From assembly GCA_030684935.1 (NCBI GenBank), contig JAUXXH010000032.1, positions 18,897-82,896 of the forward strand: a stretch of DNA of 64,000 bases, written 5' to 3'. The position numbers were made by a program, and so were the translations under genes. The notes below the pieces were generated by a model. It did no database searches, was not told the origin of the DNA, and was given only the letters and a program-made list of their open reading frames with translations. This document shows, one piece after another, positions 46,801 to 54,686 of the stretch. Positions within the stretch are counted from its first letter, which is position 1. Each line of letters begins with the position of its first letter. This DNA comes from Pseudolabrys sp. Its GTDB lineage: Bacteria; Pseudomonadota; Alphaproteobacteria; Rhizobiales; Xanthobacteraceae.

Positions 46801-47007
46801 CTGCTGCTCGATCGGCAGCGCCACGGTGTCGATAACCGTGCGGGCGCTGGCGCCGGGATAGCGCGTCGTCACCTGCACCGTCGGCGGCACCACGTCGGGA
46901 TACTGCGCCACCGGCAGCCGCAGCAGCGACACCGCGCCAATAACGACCATCAGGATCGCGATGACGTTGGCAAGGACCGGCCGCTCGATGAAGAATTTGG
47001 AGATCAT
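43864..47007 (-). CDS. RND efflux pump inner-membrane permease (AcrB/MexF type)
   Basis: 1047 residues, the normal AcrB size. It begins MISKFFIERPVLANVIAIL, then the first porter-domain text PTVQVTTRYPGASARTVID. The TM4 proton-relay segment is GIVVDDAIIVVEGAAHNI (two Asp), and the second half repeats the fold with a C-terminal membrane block. Such pumps expel drugs, solvents or other amphiphiles in exchange for protons. Closest in pattern to the MexF/BepE class. It starts 7 bases after the adaptor gene. No outer-membrane TolC partner is adjacent. The gene is usually absent from this position of the Tol-Pal locus. Confidence 0.96.
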   Translation of the reverse strand: MISKFFIERPVLANVIAILMVVIGAVSLLRLPVAQYPDVVPPTVQVTTRYPGASARTVIDTVALPIEQQVNGVEGMIYMQSYAAADGSYNLTVTFEIGTDLNFAQVLVQNRVSTVLSSLPQSVQAQGVVVQKKSTSILQIATLTASDPRFDSLYLSNFATITLKDELSRVPGVGNVAVFGAGQYAMRVWLDPEKMKARGLNVQDVIGALQQQNSQVTAGQIGAPPAPNTVPFQYTLNVAGRLDDPVEFANVIVKTGATGEITRVRDIGTVELGGQTYGQIFTLDGKPSAGVAVFLAPGANALNVATAVKKRMAELSAAFPPGLHYDIPFDTTIFVKASIDEVYKTLIEAGVLVLIVILVFLQDWRAMLVPATTVPVTIIGAFAAMAALGFTVNFATLFAIVLAIGIVVDDAIIVVEGAAHNIDKGMTGPQAAIEAMRVLLGPIIGITLVLLSVFLPAAFLPGLTGQMYAQFALVIAATALISAVNAVTLKPAQCALWLRPSVPPEKRNFFYRGFNRVYAKIEHGYAGLMGRTVRHAAMMTIAALAIIAVTLFAFSRIPTGFIPIEDQGYMLATVQLPDGASLPRTQEVLNRVSELAHKTPGVDKVITIAGVSALDNNSTLASGGVAYIILKDWSVRGKAQGLLPTFSALNRAMSGIEEGIVRVLPPPPIQGIGNVAGVTMQIEIRDGSFDFPKLQSVVDSVVANAGAQSSIQIVLSSFRADVPQYTIDVDRVKAQSLQVSIDQVFNALGGYLGSAYVNQFSKFGRTFQVFVQADSQFRLRTEDVSNLSVRNATGQMVPLGTLVTITPVTGPALISLYNLYPSATVIAMPARGYSTGQTMALMEAAAQRTFPPQVNLAWTGMSYQEKLVGGQMFVVFGMALLLVYLVLAGQYESWYRPLSVILAVPISLVGPVVTLSVLGIDNNLYTQIGIVLLIALSAKNAILVVEFARELRDEGRTIAEAAVEAARARFRPILMTSFAFILGVLPLVLATGAGANARASIGITVFTGMIASTCLAVLFVPSFFVLVQQFEEWLAGRGKRRAAARAR

Positions 47008-47014
47008 CGCCCGC

Positions 47015-48163
47015 TCACTTGGCTGCCGCCGCGGCGGGCGCTGTCTGCGGATCAACCTTCTGGCCCGGCACCGCCCGCAGCAGGCCGCTGACGATGACGC
47101 GGTCGTCAGCGGAAAGCCCCTTTTCGATAACCTGTAAGCTACCTTCACGCTGTCCGATTTCGACCGTGCGCTGCTCGACCACATTGTCCTTGTTGACCAC
47201 CAGAACGTAACGCCCGCTCTGGTCGGCGCCGAGCGCGACGGCGGGCACCAACAGCGCACCGGCCTGCTCGCCGAGCGGCACCCGAACCCGCACGAAGTAG
47301 CCGGGCAGCAGCACCGCATCTGGATTGTCGAGGATCGCGCGCACCGCCAGCGTGCCGGTCGATGCATCGACCGTCGGCGCCCGGTAATTGAGCGTGCCCT
47401 TGTGCGGATAGCCGGTTTCGGTCTGCAGCCCGACTTCGACCGGCACCTTGTCGAGATCGGCCTGGGTCAGGCCGCGCTGCCTGATTTCGGCACGTATGCG
47501 CAGCACGTCCTGTTCGTTGATGGTGAAGTTCACGTAGATCGGGGCGATCTGAACGATGGTGGCCAGCACCGTCGGCGAGCCGGAGCCGCCGACATAGTCG
47601 CCGACCGAAACCTTGCGCGCCGAGACGCTGCCGTCGAAGGGCGCTTCCACGCGGGTGTAGCCGTAGTTGATGGCGGCGAGCCTGGTATTGATTTCGGCCT
47701 GCTTGAGGTTGGCCTGGGCGTTGTCGCGGCTGGCGGTGGCGTTGTCGAGCGCGGCTTTCGAGGCCGAGCCGCGCGCGGCCAACTCCGACTGCCGCTGGAA
47801 ATCGCCCTCGGTCTGCACCACCGTCGCTTTGGCGCTGTCCTGCGCGGCCTCGGACTGCTTGAGCTTGAGTTCGTAGGACTCCGGCTCGATGGTGAAAAGC
47901 ACCGCGCCCTTCTTGACCTGCCCGCCATCCTTGTAGCCGATCGACACGACAAAGCCGGACACCCGCGCCACCAGGTTGGCGGTGTTGACCGCGGCGGTGT
48001 TGCCGGTGGATTCCAGGTAGCGCGTGATGGTGCGCTGGACCGGCGGCGCCACGGTCACCGATGGCGGCGGCGGCGGTACGTAAGTATTGCTCTCGCCACA
48101 GCCGGCGAGAAGGCCGAGCCCCAGCAGCAACGCTGCTGTCCGTGCATAAGTGTATCTGATCAT
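47015..48163 (-). CDS. RND efflux periplasmic adaptor (AcrA/MexE type), lipoprotein
   Basis: 382 residues. Signal with lipobox LLAGC at about residue 22 and a Pro-rich start to the mature part. A biotinyl-lipoyl half-motif (ARVSGFVVSIGYKDGGQVKKG) is followed by a coiled-coil hairpin rich in Ala/Gln (QSEAAQDSAKATVVQTEG) and beta-barrel domain GTLNYRAPTVDASTGTLAVR. It links the inner-membrane permease to an outer-membrane channel. The ATG at 48163 is chosen because it starts the lipoprotein signal. It is first in the pump operon, behind the pal terminator at 48292. Confidence 0.95.
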   Translation of the reverse strand: MIRYTYARTAALLLGLGLLAGCGESNTYVPPPPPSVTVAPPVQRTITRYLESTGNTAAVNTANLVARVSGFVVSIGYKDGGQVKKGAVLFTIEPESYELKLKQSEAAQDSAKATVVQTEGDFQRQSELAARGSASKAALDNATASRDNAQANLKQAEINTRLAAINYGYTRVEAPFDGSVSARKVSVGDYVGGSGSPTVLATIVQIAPIYVNFTINEQDVLRIRAEIRQRGLTQADLDKVPVEVGLQTETGYPHKGTLNYRAPTVDASTGTLAVRAILDNPDAVLLPGYFVRVRVPLGEQAGALLVPAVALGADQSGRYVLVVNKDNVVEQRTVEIGQREGSLQVIEKGLSADDRVIVSGLLRAVPGQKVDPQTAPAAAAAK

Positions 48164-48291
48164 CACCGCCGCCCCTCGCGACTGCGGGTGGCCGGCGATC
48201 GACGTTGGCGATCGACGCAATTTCAGCCGCCCCCGGAACCTATCCTAGCATCGGACGGCGGGCTTGGCCGGGGGCGAAATGCGAAATCCAT

Positions 48292-48322
48292 AAAAAATAA
48301 CGGCGCCCACCGGGCGCCGTTA
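48292..48322 (-). terminator. Rho-independent terminator after pal
   Basis: On the minus strand TAACGGCGCCC (48322-48312) pairs with GGGCGCCGTTA (48308-48298), loop of 3, then TTTTTT at 48297-48292. It lies 25 bases after the pal stop codon and separates the Tol-Pal operon from the RND genes. Confidence 0.93.
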
Positions 48323-48346
48323 GCGATTCCATTGCCGGTAAAGGGG

Positions 48347-48850
48347 TCAGGAGCCGGCGTTGATCACCGTGACCGCACGGCGGTTCTGCGACCAGCAGGA
48401 GATGTCGTTACACACCGCCACCGGGCGCTCCTTGCCATAGGAAATGGTGCGCATGCGGTTGGCCTGGATGCCGCGCGAGATCAGGAAGTCGCGCACGCTC
48501 TGGGCCCGGCGCGCGCCGAGCGCGATATTGTATTCGCGGGTGCCGCGCTCGTCGGCATGGCCTTCGATGGTGAAGGTGTACTGGCCGTAGGTGGTCAGCC
48601 ACTGCGCCTGTTTGTCCAGCACCGCCTGCGCCTGCGGCGTCAAATCGGTCTGGTCGGTTTCAAAGAACACGCGGTCGCCGACATTGACCACGAAGTCCTG
48701 CTGGCTGCCGGGCGTCGCCGCACCAGCCGCCGAACCTTGTGTGCCGTCGCCGCCGACCGGCGTCTGAGTGGCGCAAGCCGAGATCGCCAAGGCCGCCGCC
48801 AGCAGCACCGCGACCCGTGCGCCGCGCATCATCTTTGTCACATCAAACAT
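48347..48850 (-). CDS. pal: Peptidoglycan-associated lipoprotein Pal
   Basis: 167 residues. Lipoprotein signal with lipobox ISAC near residue 26. The OmpA-like peptidoglycan-binding domain is FTIEGHADERGTREYNIALGARRA..., with FLISRGIQANRM and the C-terminal Cys pair region VCNDISCWSQNRRAV. Pal tethers the outer membrane to peptidoglycan and binds TolB. Start options are ATG 48850 or the internal ATGs (MMRGAR) a few residues later. It is followed by a strong terminator, so its message ends here. Confidence 0.97.
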   Translation of the reverse strand: MFDVTKMMRGARVAVLLAAALAISACATQTPVGGDGTQGSAAGAATPGSQQDFVVNVGDRVFFETDQTDLTPQAQAVLDKQAQWLTTYGQYTFTIEGHADERGTREYNIALGARRAQSVRDFLISRGIQANRMRTISYGKERPVAVCNDISCWSQNRRAVTVINAGS

Positions 48851-48950
48851 TCCGGTTACTCCATTGCACGTACAGACCGGACAAATTTTCCGGGCGCCGG
48901 CTTTCGCGCCATTCGTCCGATTTGATAACAGGGCGTTCGTTAAGCGAACC

Positions 48951-48970
48951 TTCCATCAACCTTGATGGAA
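48951..48970. promoter_or_regulatory. 8-bp palindrome upstream of pal
   Basis: TTCCATCA (48951-48958) and TGATGGAA (48963-48970) form a perfect inverted repeat with 4-base spacer about 100 bases upstream of pal, between tolB and pal. It could be an intercistronic hairpin in the tolB-pal message or a protein binding site. No T-run follows. Confidence 0.35.
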
Positions 48971-49068
48971 CCTTGCGTGACGTCGTTAAAACTGTCGGAG
49001 CCCTGGAAACCCGCCCTTATGGTTAAAAGCGGGTGAATAAGGCGCTGTGGTGTCCGCGGCGCGCGCGA

Positions 49069-50430
49069 TTACGACAACAGCGGCGACCAGGCGGGGTCCG
49101 AGGCAAAACTCGGCGTTGGAACCCTGAGTTCGTTGCGCCCGGTGACATCGATCGTGTGCAGGCTCGGCCCGCCGGCAGCATCGCGGAAGAACATCAGCAC
49201 CCGTCCGTTCGGCGCGAAGGTCGGGCCTTCGTTGTGGAAACCCGACGTCAGCATGCGCTCGCCGGAGCCGTCCGGCTTGAGGATGCCGATCGAGAATTGT
49301 CCGCGCATCTGGCCGGTGAAAGCGATGTAGTCGCCGCGCGGCGACCAGACCGGGGTCGAGCGATTGCCTTCGCCAAAGCTGATGCGCTGCGCCGGACCAC
49401 CGCTGGCCGGCATGATGTAGATCTGCTGCGAGCCGCCGCGGTCGCTCTCAAAGCAGATGCTTTTGCCATCCGGCGAGTAACACGGCGAGGTGTCGATCGC
49501 CGGCGTGTCGGTCAGCCGCGTGGTCGACTTCGACCGCAAATCCATCACGAACAGGTTGGCATTGCCGCCCTGCTGCAGGCTCAGGATCACGCGCTGGCCG
49601 TCCGGCGAAAAGCGCGGCGCGAAACTCATGCCCGGGAAGTTGCCAACGATCTCGCGCTGGCCGGTCTCGATGTTGAGCAGATAGACGCGCGGATCGGCCT
49701 GTCCATAGGACATATAGGTGATCTCTTGCGTCGATGGATTGAAGCGCGGCGTCAGCACCAGATCATCGCCGCGCGTGAGATAGCGCACGCCGGCGCCATC
49801 CTGGTCCATGATGGCCAGCCGCTTGACGCGGCGGTCCTTCGGCCCGGTCTCGTCGACGAAGACGATGCGACTGTCGAAGTAGCCCTTGTCGCCGGTCAGC
49901 GTCTGGTAGATCGCGTCGGAAATGATGTGGGCGATGCGTCGCCAGTTGTCGGCGGTGGTGAAATATTGTTTGCCGTCGAGCTGCTGGCCGGCGAACACGT
50001 CCCACAGCCGGAATTCCGCTTTTAAGCGGCCGTCGCCCTGCCGGGTGATGCGGCCGGTCACCAGCGCCTGCGCGTTGATCACGCGCCAGTCGGGAAACCG
50101 CGGCACAGCGTCCGAATTGACGATCTTTTCGGTGAAGGCGGCCGGGTTGATCGGTGCGAACAGGCCGCTGCGTTGCAGGTTGTTGGTGATGACGCCGGTG
50201 ACATTGCGCGCCACCTCGGCTTCGGCCGGCGCGCCGGCCAGGAAATCCGGCAGCGCGATCGGCATCGGCTGCACATTGCCCTGGGTGATGTCGATACGCA
50301 GCACGGCATGGGCAGGCGAACCGGCGAGGACCGCCAGCGCCCCGGCGCCGGCGCCGGTCAGAAGGCGGCGACGATCCAGGTGCGGTCCGCGGAAAAACCC
50401 GGATGAAGATTGAACAAGCTTTTGATTCAT
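49069..50430 (-). CDS. tolB: Tol-Pal system beta-propeller protein TolB, with Tat-like signal
   Basis: 453 residues. The amino-terminal 40 residues contain [21 protein letters not shown], which looks like a twin-arginine export signal ending at about PAHA. The TolB_N domain starts [19 protein letters not shown]. The rest is a six-bladed PD40-type beta-propeller with repeats such as [13 protein letters not shown] and [22 protein letters not shown]. TolB links Pal with the inner-membrane TolQRA complex in the periplasm. It is 40 bases downstream of tolA in the same direction. Confidence 0.97.
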   Translation of the reverse strand: MNQKLVQSSSGFFRGPHLDRRRLLTGAGAGALAVLAGSPAHAVLRIDITQGNVQPMPIALPDFLAGAPAEAEVARNVTGVITNNLQRSGLFAPINPAAFTEKIVNSDAVPRFPDWRVINAQALVTGRITRQGDGRLKAEFRLWDVFAGQQLDGKQYFTTADNWRRIAHIISDAIYQTLTGDKGYFDSRIVFVDETGPKDRRVKRLAIMDQDGAGVRYLTRGDDLVLTPRFNPSTQEITYMSYGQADPRVYLLNIETGQREIVGNFPGMSFAPRFSPDGQRVILSLQQGGNANLFVMDLRSKSTTRLTDTPAIDTSPCYSPDGKSICFESDRGGSQQIYIMPASGGPAQRISFGEGNRSTPVWSPRGDYIAFTGQMRGQFSIGILKPDGSGERMLTSGFHNEGPTFAPNGRVLMFFRDAAGGPSLHTIDVTGRNELRVPTPSFASDPAWSPLLS

Positions 50431-50470
50431 TGCGGTCGCTTTGAATGCCTTTGGTGTGTGCGATCGTGGT

Positions 50471-51337
50471 TCAGCCCCGGAACATGTCCCTGGGGTCGAA
50501 CGTCACTTCGATGTCTTTCCAGTTGTCGTAGTGTTCGGGCTTCAACATATCGAACGGCTGGCCGCGGAACACCGCGCGAACCGCGCTGTCGCGGGCCGAA
50601 TTGTAGACCTGCGAATTGCCACTGGTGAGCACCTGCGGCGGTGCGCTGAGTTTGCCGTCTCGGCCAAGCCGGATGCGTACGCGGACAATGAATTCGTTCG
50701 GATTCTGGATGCCGACCGGAGGATTCCACAGCGCCATCAGCCGCGCCCGCAGCGCATCGATTTCCGACTGCGACAGCCGCGCGGCATTGCCGGTGGAAGC
50801 GCCGAGCGACGGCGCCGCATTGAGTTCGGCGCCGGCGGCGGCCTGGCGGGTCGGCTCGCGCTTGTCGAGCAGCGCGGCGATCTTGTCGGCGTCGAATTTC
50901 GGCTGCGGCTTTTGTTGCGGCGGCGGCGGCTTTCGCGGCGGCAAGGGCTGCGGCTGGGCCTTGGCCTCCTGCGGCGGCGGGTCGGGCTGCTTGTCGATCT
51001 TCTCGGCGATCTGGTCCGGCTTCTGTTGCGGCGGCGGCGGCTCGGGCGGCTTTTCTGCCGCCTGCTCGACCACCTTCTTCTTTTCCTCGACCTTCGGCTT
51101 GACCGGCTCGACCTTCGGCTCGTCGATCTTCTCGACCAGCGGCTTCGGCGTCTCCAGCTTGGGCGCCTCCTTGGCGCCTTTCATCAGTTCGGAAAATTGC
51201 TTGTCATTGATCAGATCGACCGGCAGCGATTCCGCCGGCGTCACGTCGAACGGCTTGCCGTTGAAAGACACCACGGCAAACAGCAACACGCCCGCATGCA
51301 GGCCGGTCGAGATTGCTGATGCCAATTTCATCTTCAT
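50471..51337 (-). CDS. tolA: TolA / TonB-family energy-transducing protein
   Basis: 288 residues. A single N-terminal membrane helix ([19 protein letters not shown]) is followed by a Pro/Lys/Glu-rich periplasmic arm with PPPPQQKP repeats, and a TonB C-terminal domain ([20 protein letters not shown]..., [14 protein letters not shown]). TolA transmits proton-motive force from TolQR to the outer membrane. The ATG overlaps the tolR stop codon (TAATG), so translation is coupled. The TonB_C end is about residue 283. Confidence 0.93.
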   Translation of the reverse strand: MKMKLASAISTGLHAGVLLFAVVSFNGKPFDVTPAESLPVDLINDKQFSELMKGAKEAPKLETPKPLVEKIDEPKVEPVKPKVEEKKKVVEQAAEKPPEPPPPQQKPDQIAEKIDKQPDPPPQEAKAQPQPLPPRKPPPPQQKPQPKFDADKIAALLDKREPTRQAAAGAELNAAPSLGASTGNAARLSQSEIDALRARLMALWNPPVGIQNPNEFIVRVRIRLGRDGKLSAPPQVLTSGNSQVYNSARDSAVRAVFRGQPFDMLKPEHYDNWKDIEVTFDPRDMFRG

Positions 51338-51798
51338 TACGGTGCTCGCGAGCCCTGCTCGAATTCTGTCACCAAGGCTACCCGACTGAAGCCCGCGCCG
51401 GAAAGCCGGCCCATGACCCGCATCATGGTCCCGTAATCAACTTTTCTGTCGCCGCGGACATAAATGCGCGCCTCGTTGCCGCCGCGGGCTTGCGCTACCG
51501 CCTGCAGCTTCACAACCAGATCGTCAGGGCCAATTTCGTCGTTCTGCAGGAAAATCTGGCCTTTTTCGTTGACCGAAACCGTCAGCGGTTCCTTGTCCTG
51601 ATCCAGCGTCTTGGCCTGGCTCTGCGGCAGGTCGAGCGGCACGCCGACAGTGAGCAGCGGCGCCGACACCATGAAGATGATCAACAGCACGAGCATCACG
51701 TCCACCATCGGGGTGACGTTGATCTCGCTCATCATGCCGCGGCGGCGCGTGCGTCGCTTTCGGTTGCCGGCGGCCGGTGTTCCGGCATTCGCTCCCAT
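51337..51798 (-). CDS. tolR: Tol-Pal proton channel subunit TolR (ExbD/TolR family)
   Basis: 153 residues. One membrane helix, INVTPMVDVMLVLLIIFMVSAPLL, with the conserved proton-relay Asp in the PMVDV motif (about residue 31-35). The periplasmic domain follows, ending EFEQGSRAP. It forms the ion channel with TolQ. The 20-residue basic start MGANAGTPAAGNRKRRTRRR is longer than in E. coli. It begins 63 bases after tolQ and overlaps tolA by one base. Confidence 0.95.
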   Translation of the reverse strand: MGANAGTPAAGNRKRRTRRRGMMSEINVTPMVDVMLVLLIIFMVSAPLLTVGVPLDLPQSQAKTLDQDKEPLTVSVNEKGQIFLQNDEIGPDDLVVKLQAVAQARGGNEARIYVRGDRKVDYGTMMRVMGRLSGAGFSRVALVTEFEQGSRAP

Positions 51799-51861
51799 AA
51801 CTACCTGCCCCTGCGCATGTTCGTGTCCGAAGACCGGTTGCCATTCTTCGGGAGCATGCGC

Positions 51862-52575
51862 CTACCCACGCTCATCGATCTGCCGCGACAGAATCGCGGA
51901 AAATTCATCGGCGAAGCCTTCCATCCGCTGGGCCTGCCGGTTCACCTCACCGGCGAACTTGTTATAGAAAATGGTCGCCGGTATGGCGGCGACAAGGCCG
52001 ATTGCGGTCGCAAACAGCGCCTCGGCGATGCCCGGAGCCACCACCGCCAGCGAGGTATTCTTCGACGCCGCGATCGACTGGAAGCTGGTCATGATGCCCC
52101 AGACGGTGCCGAACAGGCCGACGAAGGGGCCGGCCGAGCCGACGGTCGCCAGCACCAGTAGCCGGCGTTCCAGCCGCTCGACCTCGCGGGCGATGGTCAC
52201 TTCCATCACCTTCTCGATCCGCATCTGCAGTCCGGCGAAAGAGCGCGGCGTGCCCTCGAAGCTGCGCTTCCATTCGCGCATGGCGGCGACGAAGAGCGCT
52301 GCCATCGAGTGGTTCGGCCTCGACGACAACGATCGGTACAGTTCTTCCAGCGACTGCCCCGACCAGAATGTCTGCTCGAAACGGTCCATGGAGCGCTTGG
52401 TGCGGTTGAACAGCACGATCTTGTCGATGGCGATCGCCCAGACCCAGACCGAACACACCAGCAGCCCGAGCATGACCGTCTTCACCACCCAGTGGGCGTG
52501 CCAGAACAGCGTGAACAGCGAGAGGTCGGAGGATGTAAGCGGGAGCACCGACTGTGCCACGTCGGCAGGATTCAT
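51862..52575 (-). CDS. tolQ: Tol-Pal proton channel subunit TolQ (MotA/TolQ/ExbB family)
   Basis: 237 residues. Three membrane segments: about 29-50 (VVKTVMLGLLVCSVWVWAIAI), 130-155 and 175-200. The conserved loop GPFVGLFGTVWGIMTSF and the ATAIGLVAAIPATIFYN segment are diagnostic. TolQ and TolR use proton flow to drive TolA in outer-membrane constriction. The ATG at 52575 (MNPADVAQS) is preferred; the frame continues to 52617. It is the first tol gene, with a 316-base upstream region to the DUF2852 gene that must contain its promoter. Confidence 0.96.
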   Translation of the reverse strand: MNPADVAQSVLPLTSSDLSLFTLFWHAHWVVKTVMLGLLVCSVWVWAIAIDKIVLFNRTKRSMDRFEQTFWSGQSLEELYRSLSSRPNHSMAALFVAAMREWKRSFEGTPRSFAGLQMRIEKVMEVTIAREVERLERRLLVLATVGSAGPFVGLFGTVWGIMTSFQSIAASKNTSLAVVAPGIAEALFATAIGLVAAIPATIFYNKFAGEVNRQAQRMEGFADEFSAILSRQIDERG

Positions 52576-52835
52576 AAGCACGTCCCTTTTCGCTATCCGG
52601 TCAAACCGGCGCGGCACACATGTCGAGAGCGATCAACCGCGTCCGGGCCGCCCCGCTTAAGCGCGCAACCTGACCGAGGCTCTCACGAAAGCCGTTTGTC
52701 CAACCACCCGTCGGACGTGACGGAATCCGCGCGAAACTTGGCCAAACTAGGGCGCCAAAGCGTGTTTAGCCCTGATAACAGCGCTGATTATGGTTAAGGA
52801 GTCGTTACCAAACCGCTCTGACCAGAAACGCAACA

Positions 52836-52863
52836 GCCGCCCGCTTCGGGGAAAGCGGACGGC
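52836..52863 (-). terminator. Hairpin after the DUF2852 gene
   Basis: GCCGCCCGCTT (52836-52846) pairs with AAGCGGACGGC (52853-52863); one position pairs only as G-U on the minus strand. It lies 28 bases after the DUF2852 stop. The following sequence is T-containing but not a clean run. Confidence 0.5.
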
Positions 52864-52891
52864 CGGTCGCCTGGCAGATTACAAAACGACG

Positions 52892-53299
52892 TTAGCTCTG
52901 CGCGGAGGCTTCCTGCGCCGGGCGATTGCGGCGTTCGTTCATGAACGCATCGAACTCGGTCTTGTCCTTGGCAAAGCGCAGGCGCTCAAGGAAGTCCTTG
53001 AACTCGCGCTGCTCTTCTTCGAGCCGCTTGATCGCCTCCATGCGGTATTCGTCGAAAGCATAGTTGCCGCTCGACGGCGGCGAGCCCCAGGCGGATCCGC
53101 CGCCCATCTTGCCGCGCATCCAACCCATTTTCTGCTGCCAGCGGTCATTCTGGCTGTTGTATCCGCATCCCATGCGTCCACTCCAGATTGTGAAGGCGAG
53201 GATGGCAAGACCGATCGGCCAGAAGGCGATGAACCCCAGAACGATCAGCGCAATCCAGGCCGGTTTTCCGTACTCATCTAGCTTCGCGGTGATTGGCAT
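52892..53299 (-). CDS. DUF2852 domain-containing membrane protein
   Basis: 135 residues. Residues 14-35 (PAWIALIVLGFIAFWPIGLAIL) form a membrane helix; the next segment GRMGCGYNSQNDRWQQ and a long charged helix (FDEYRMEAIKRLEEEQREFKDFLERLRFAKDKTEFDAFM) are the DUF2852 pattern. Function unknown. ATG at 53299 (MPITAKLDE). The upstream region has a perfect palindrome (53315-53335) that is shared in pattern with one before the neighbouring TetR gene, so the TetR protein probably controls this gene. Confidence 0.85.
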   Translation of the reverse strand: MPITAKLDEYGKPAWIALIVLGFIAFWPIGLAILAFTIWSGRMGCGYNSQNDRWQQKMGWMRGKMGGGSAWGSPPSSGNYAFDEYRMEAIKRLEEEQREFKDFLERLRFAKDKTEFDAFMNERRNRPAQEASAQS

Positions 53300-53314
53300 T
53301 GTCAGCCTCGTGTG

Positions 53315-53335
53315 AATGTAAATAACATTTACATT
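53315..53335. promoter_or_regulatory. Palindromic operator candidate upstream of the DUF2852 gene
   Basis: AATGTAAAT (53315-53323) and ATTTACATT (53327-53335) form a perfect 9-bp inverted repeat with a 3-base spacer. The core reads TGTAAA-N5-TTTACA and matches the operator candidate at 54066-54090 in half-site and spacing. Confidence 0.7.
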
Positions 53336-53419
53336 GATAAGGTTGCGTGGGCACGATGTCAAGACCCTTCACATGGTAATTCGTCCCGGGTTTGCGAGAG
53401 GCCTGCGACAAAATCCAGG

Positions 53420-54070
53420 TCAGTCGCCGGGCGGTGCCCCTGCCGTCAGTCCCAGACCGCGGAGATAGATGAGAACCGAGGCTTCCAGCAGTTCCTCGGC
53501 CGGCATCGGCAGCGCGCGGCGCGCCGCGTCGCCTCGGCCGAACAAAGACGCGATGCCGTGCGTCATCGACCAGACATGCAGCGCCACCATCAGCGCCGGC
53601 GGCCGGCCCTTGGCCGGCATCAGCAGCACCAGCTTCTCCGCCGCCGCCCGCAGCACCGCGAAAGCGGTCTCGCTGGCCTCGCGCAATTGCGGGTCGGCAT
53701 CGAGCGGCACGCCGGCCTCGAACATCGCGGAGTAATAGGCCGGCTGGTTCTTCGCGAAGTCGAGATAGGATTTGCCGAGGCGGTCGAAGGCCCGCATCAG
53801 ATCCGGCCGGCCCTCGTCCCAGGCCTTGGCCAGCGCCGCCGCGAACAGTTCGAAGCCGCGCCTGGCGACGTCCGCCAGCAGCGCCTCGCGATCACGGTAA
53901 TGGCGATAGGGCGCGGCCGGGCTGACGCCGGCCCAGCGCGCGGCATCGGCAAAGGTGAAGCCGGCCGGTCCCTTCTCGGCGATCAACGCCAGCGCCGCGC
54001 GCACCAAAGCCTCCTTGAGGTTGCCGTGGTGGTAGCCGCGCGGCTCGTTGTCGGGCTTGCCCCATTTCAT
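53420..54070 (-). CDS. TetR family regulator (WHG-type C-terminal domain)
   Basis: 216 residues. N-terminal HTH: YHHGNLKEALVRAALALIAEKG, then ADAARWAGVSPAAPYRHYRDREALL. The C-terminal half (about 90-190) has the helix pattern of the TetR_C/WHG family, e.g. PAYYSAMFEAGVPL. Its ATG at 54070 lies inside the palindrome at 54066-54090. Neighbours are ogt upstream and the DUF2852 gene downstream; both inter-gene gaps hold TGTRAA-N5-TTTACA palindromes, so this protein probably represses itself and DUF2852. Effector unknown. Confidence 0.9.
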   Translation of the reverse strand: MKWGKPDNEPRGYHHGNLKEALVRAALALIAEKGPAGFTFADAARWAGVSPAAPYRHYRDREALLADVARRGFELFAAALAKAWDEGRPDLMRAFDRLGKSYLDFAKNQPAYYSAMFEAGVPLDADPQLREASETAFAVLRAAAEKLVLLMPAKGRPPALMVALHVWSMTHGIASLFGRGDAARRALPMPAEELLEASVLIYLRGLGLTAGAPPGD

Positions 54071-54090
54071 GTGAAGGGCGTTTACATGAA
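54066..54090. promoter_or_regulatory. Palindromic operator candidate at the start of the TetR gene
   Basis: TTCATGTGAA (54066-54075) and TTTACATGAA (54081-54090) are inverted repeats with one mismatch and a 5-base spacer, core TGTGAA-N5-TTTACA. It includes the TetR start codon at 54068-54070 and lies just downstream of ogt. Confidence 0.65.
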
Positions 54091-54110
54091 TCCCGGGTCG
54101 ATAGCGAGCT

Positions 54111-54677
54111 TTATGCGCCCCGGCGCTGCGCCAGCGGCAACCGGTCGAACAACGTTGGACCGCCGGGCTGCGCGCCTTCGATGGTGAGAAGCCGCAGTTT
54201 GGTCGTCACGCCGCCGCTCGCGGAAAAACCGCCGGACTTGCCGTTCGCCGCCAAGACACGGTGGCACGGCGTCACAATCGGACAACGGTTCTCGCCCATC
54301 GCCTGCCCGACCGCGCGGGACAAAGCCTTGTCGCCGAGGCGTTCGGCAATCTCGCAATACGTGATGGTCTCGCCCGGCGGCACTTGGCGCACAATCGCGT
54401 AGACGCGGCGGTTGAACGCGGGAACGCCATCATCGTCGATGGCGACGCCGGCAAGATCGCGCCGCTCGCCGTTGAGCAGCGCCTTGATACCATCGATAAC
54501 GGCTGCAACCTCAGGCGGCGGCACGGCTTCCTGCGCGGCCGGAAAACGCTTCAGCATCCGCGCGCGGGTGGCCTCCGCATCGGCTTCGGGAATTTGGACA
54601 CCCACCAGGCCGTGCACGCTCCAGACGATGCCGCAAGGACCGATTGTCGTGTCAAAGATGGCAAACGCTTGGGGCAT
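54111..54677 (-). CDS. ogt: Methylated-DNA-[protein]-cysteine S-methyltransferase
   Basis: 188 residues. The active-site motif is PCHRV near residue 140 (Cys acceptor), preceded by YAIVRQVPPGETITYCEIAERLG, the helix-turn-helix. It removes O6-alkyl groups from guanine directly and irreversibly. The N-terminal part is more divergent, as usual. It ends 40 bases before the TetR start and follows ybgC by 9 bases on the same strand, so it may be expressed with ybgC. Confidence 0.95.
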   Translation of the reverse strand: MPQAFAIFDTTIGPCGIVWSVHGLVGVQIPEADAEATRARMLKRFPAAQEAVPPPEVAAVIDGIKALLNGERRDLAGVAIDDDGVPAFNRRVYAIVRQVPPGETITYCEIAERLGDKALSRAVGQAMGENRCPIVTPCHRVLAANGKSGGFSASGGVTTKLRLLTIEGAQPGGPTLFDRLPLAQRRGA

Positions 54678-54686
54678 GGCGCGACG

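Noticed and set aside
43855..47091. A 1078-codon plus-strand open frame opposite the RND permease
   Set aside because: Composition is extremely Arg/His/Gln-rich with no motif; it mirrors the codons of the real permease gene.
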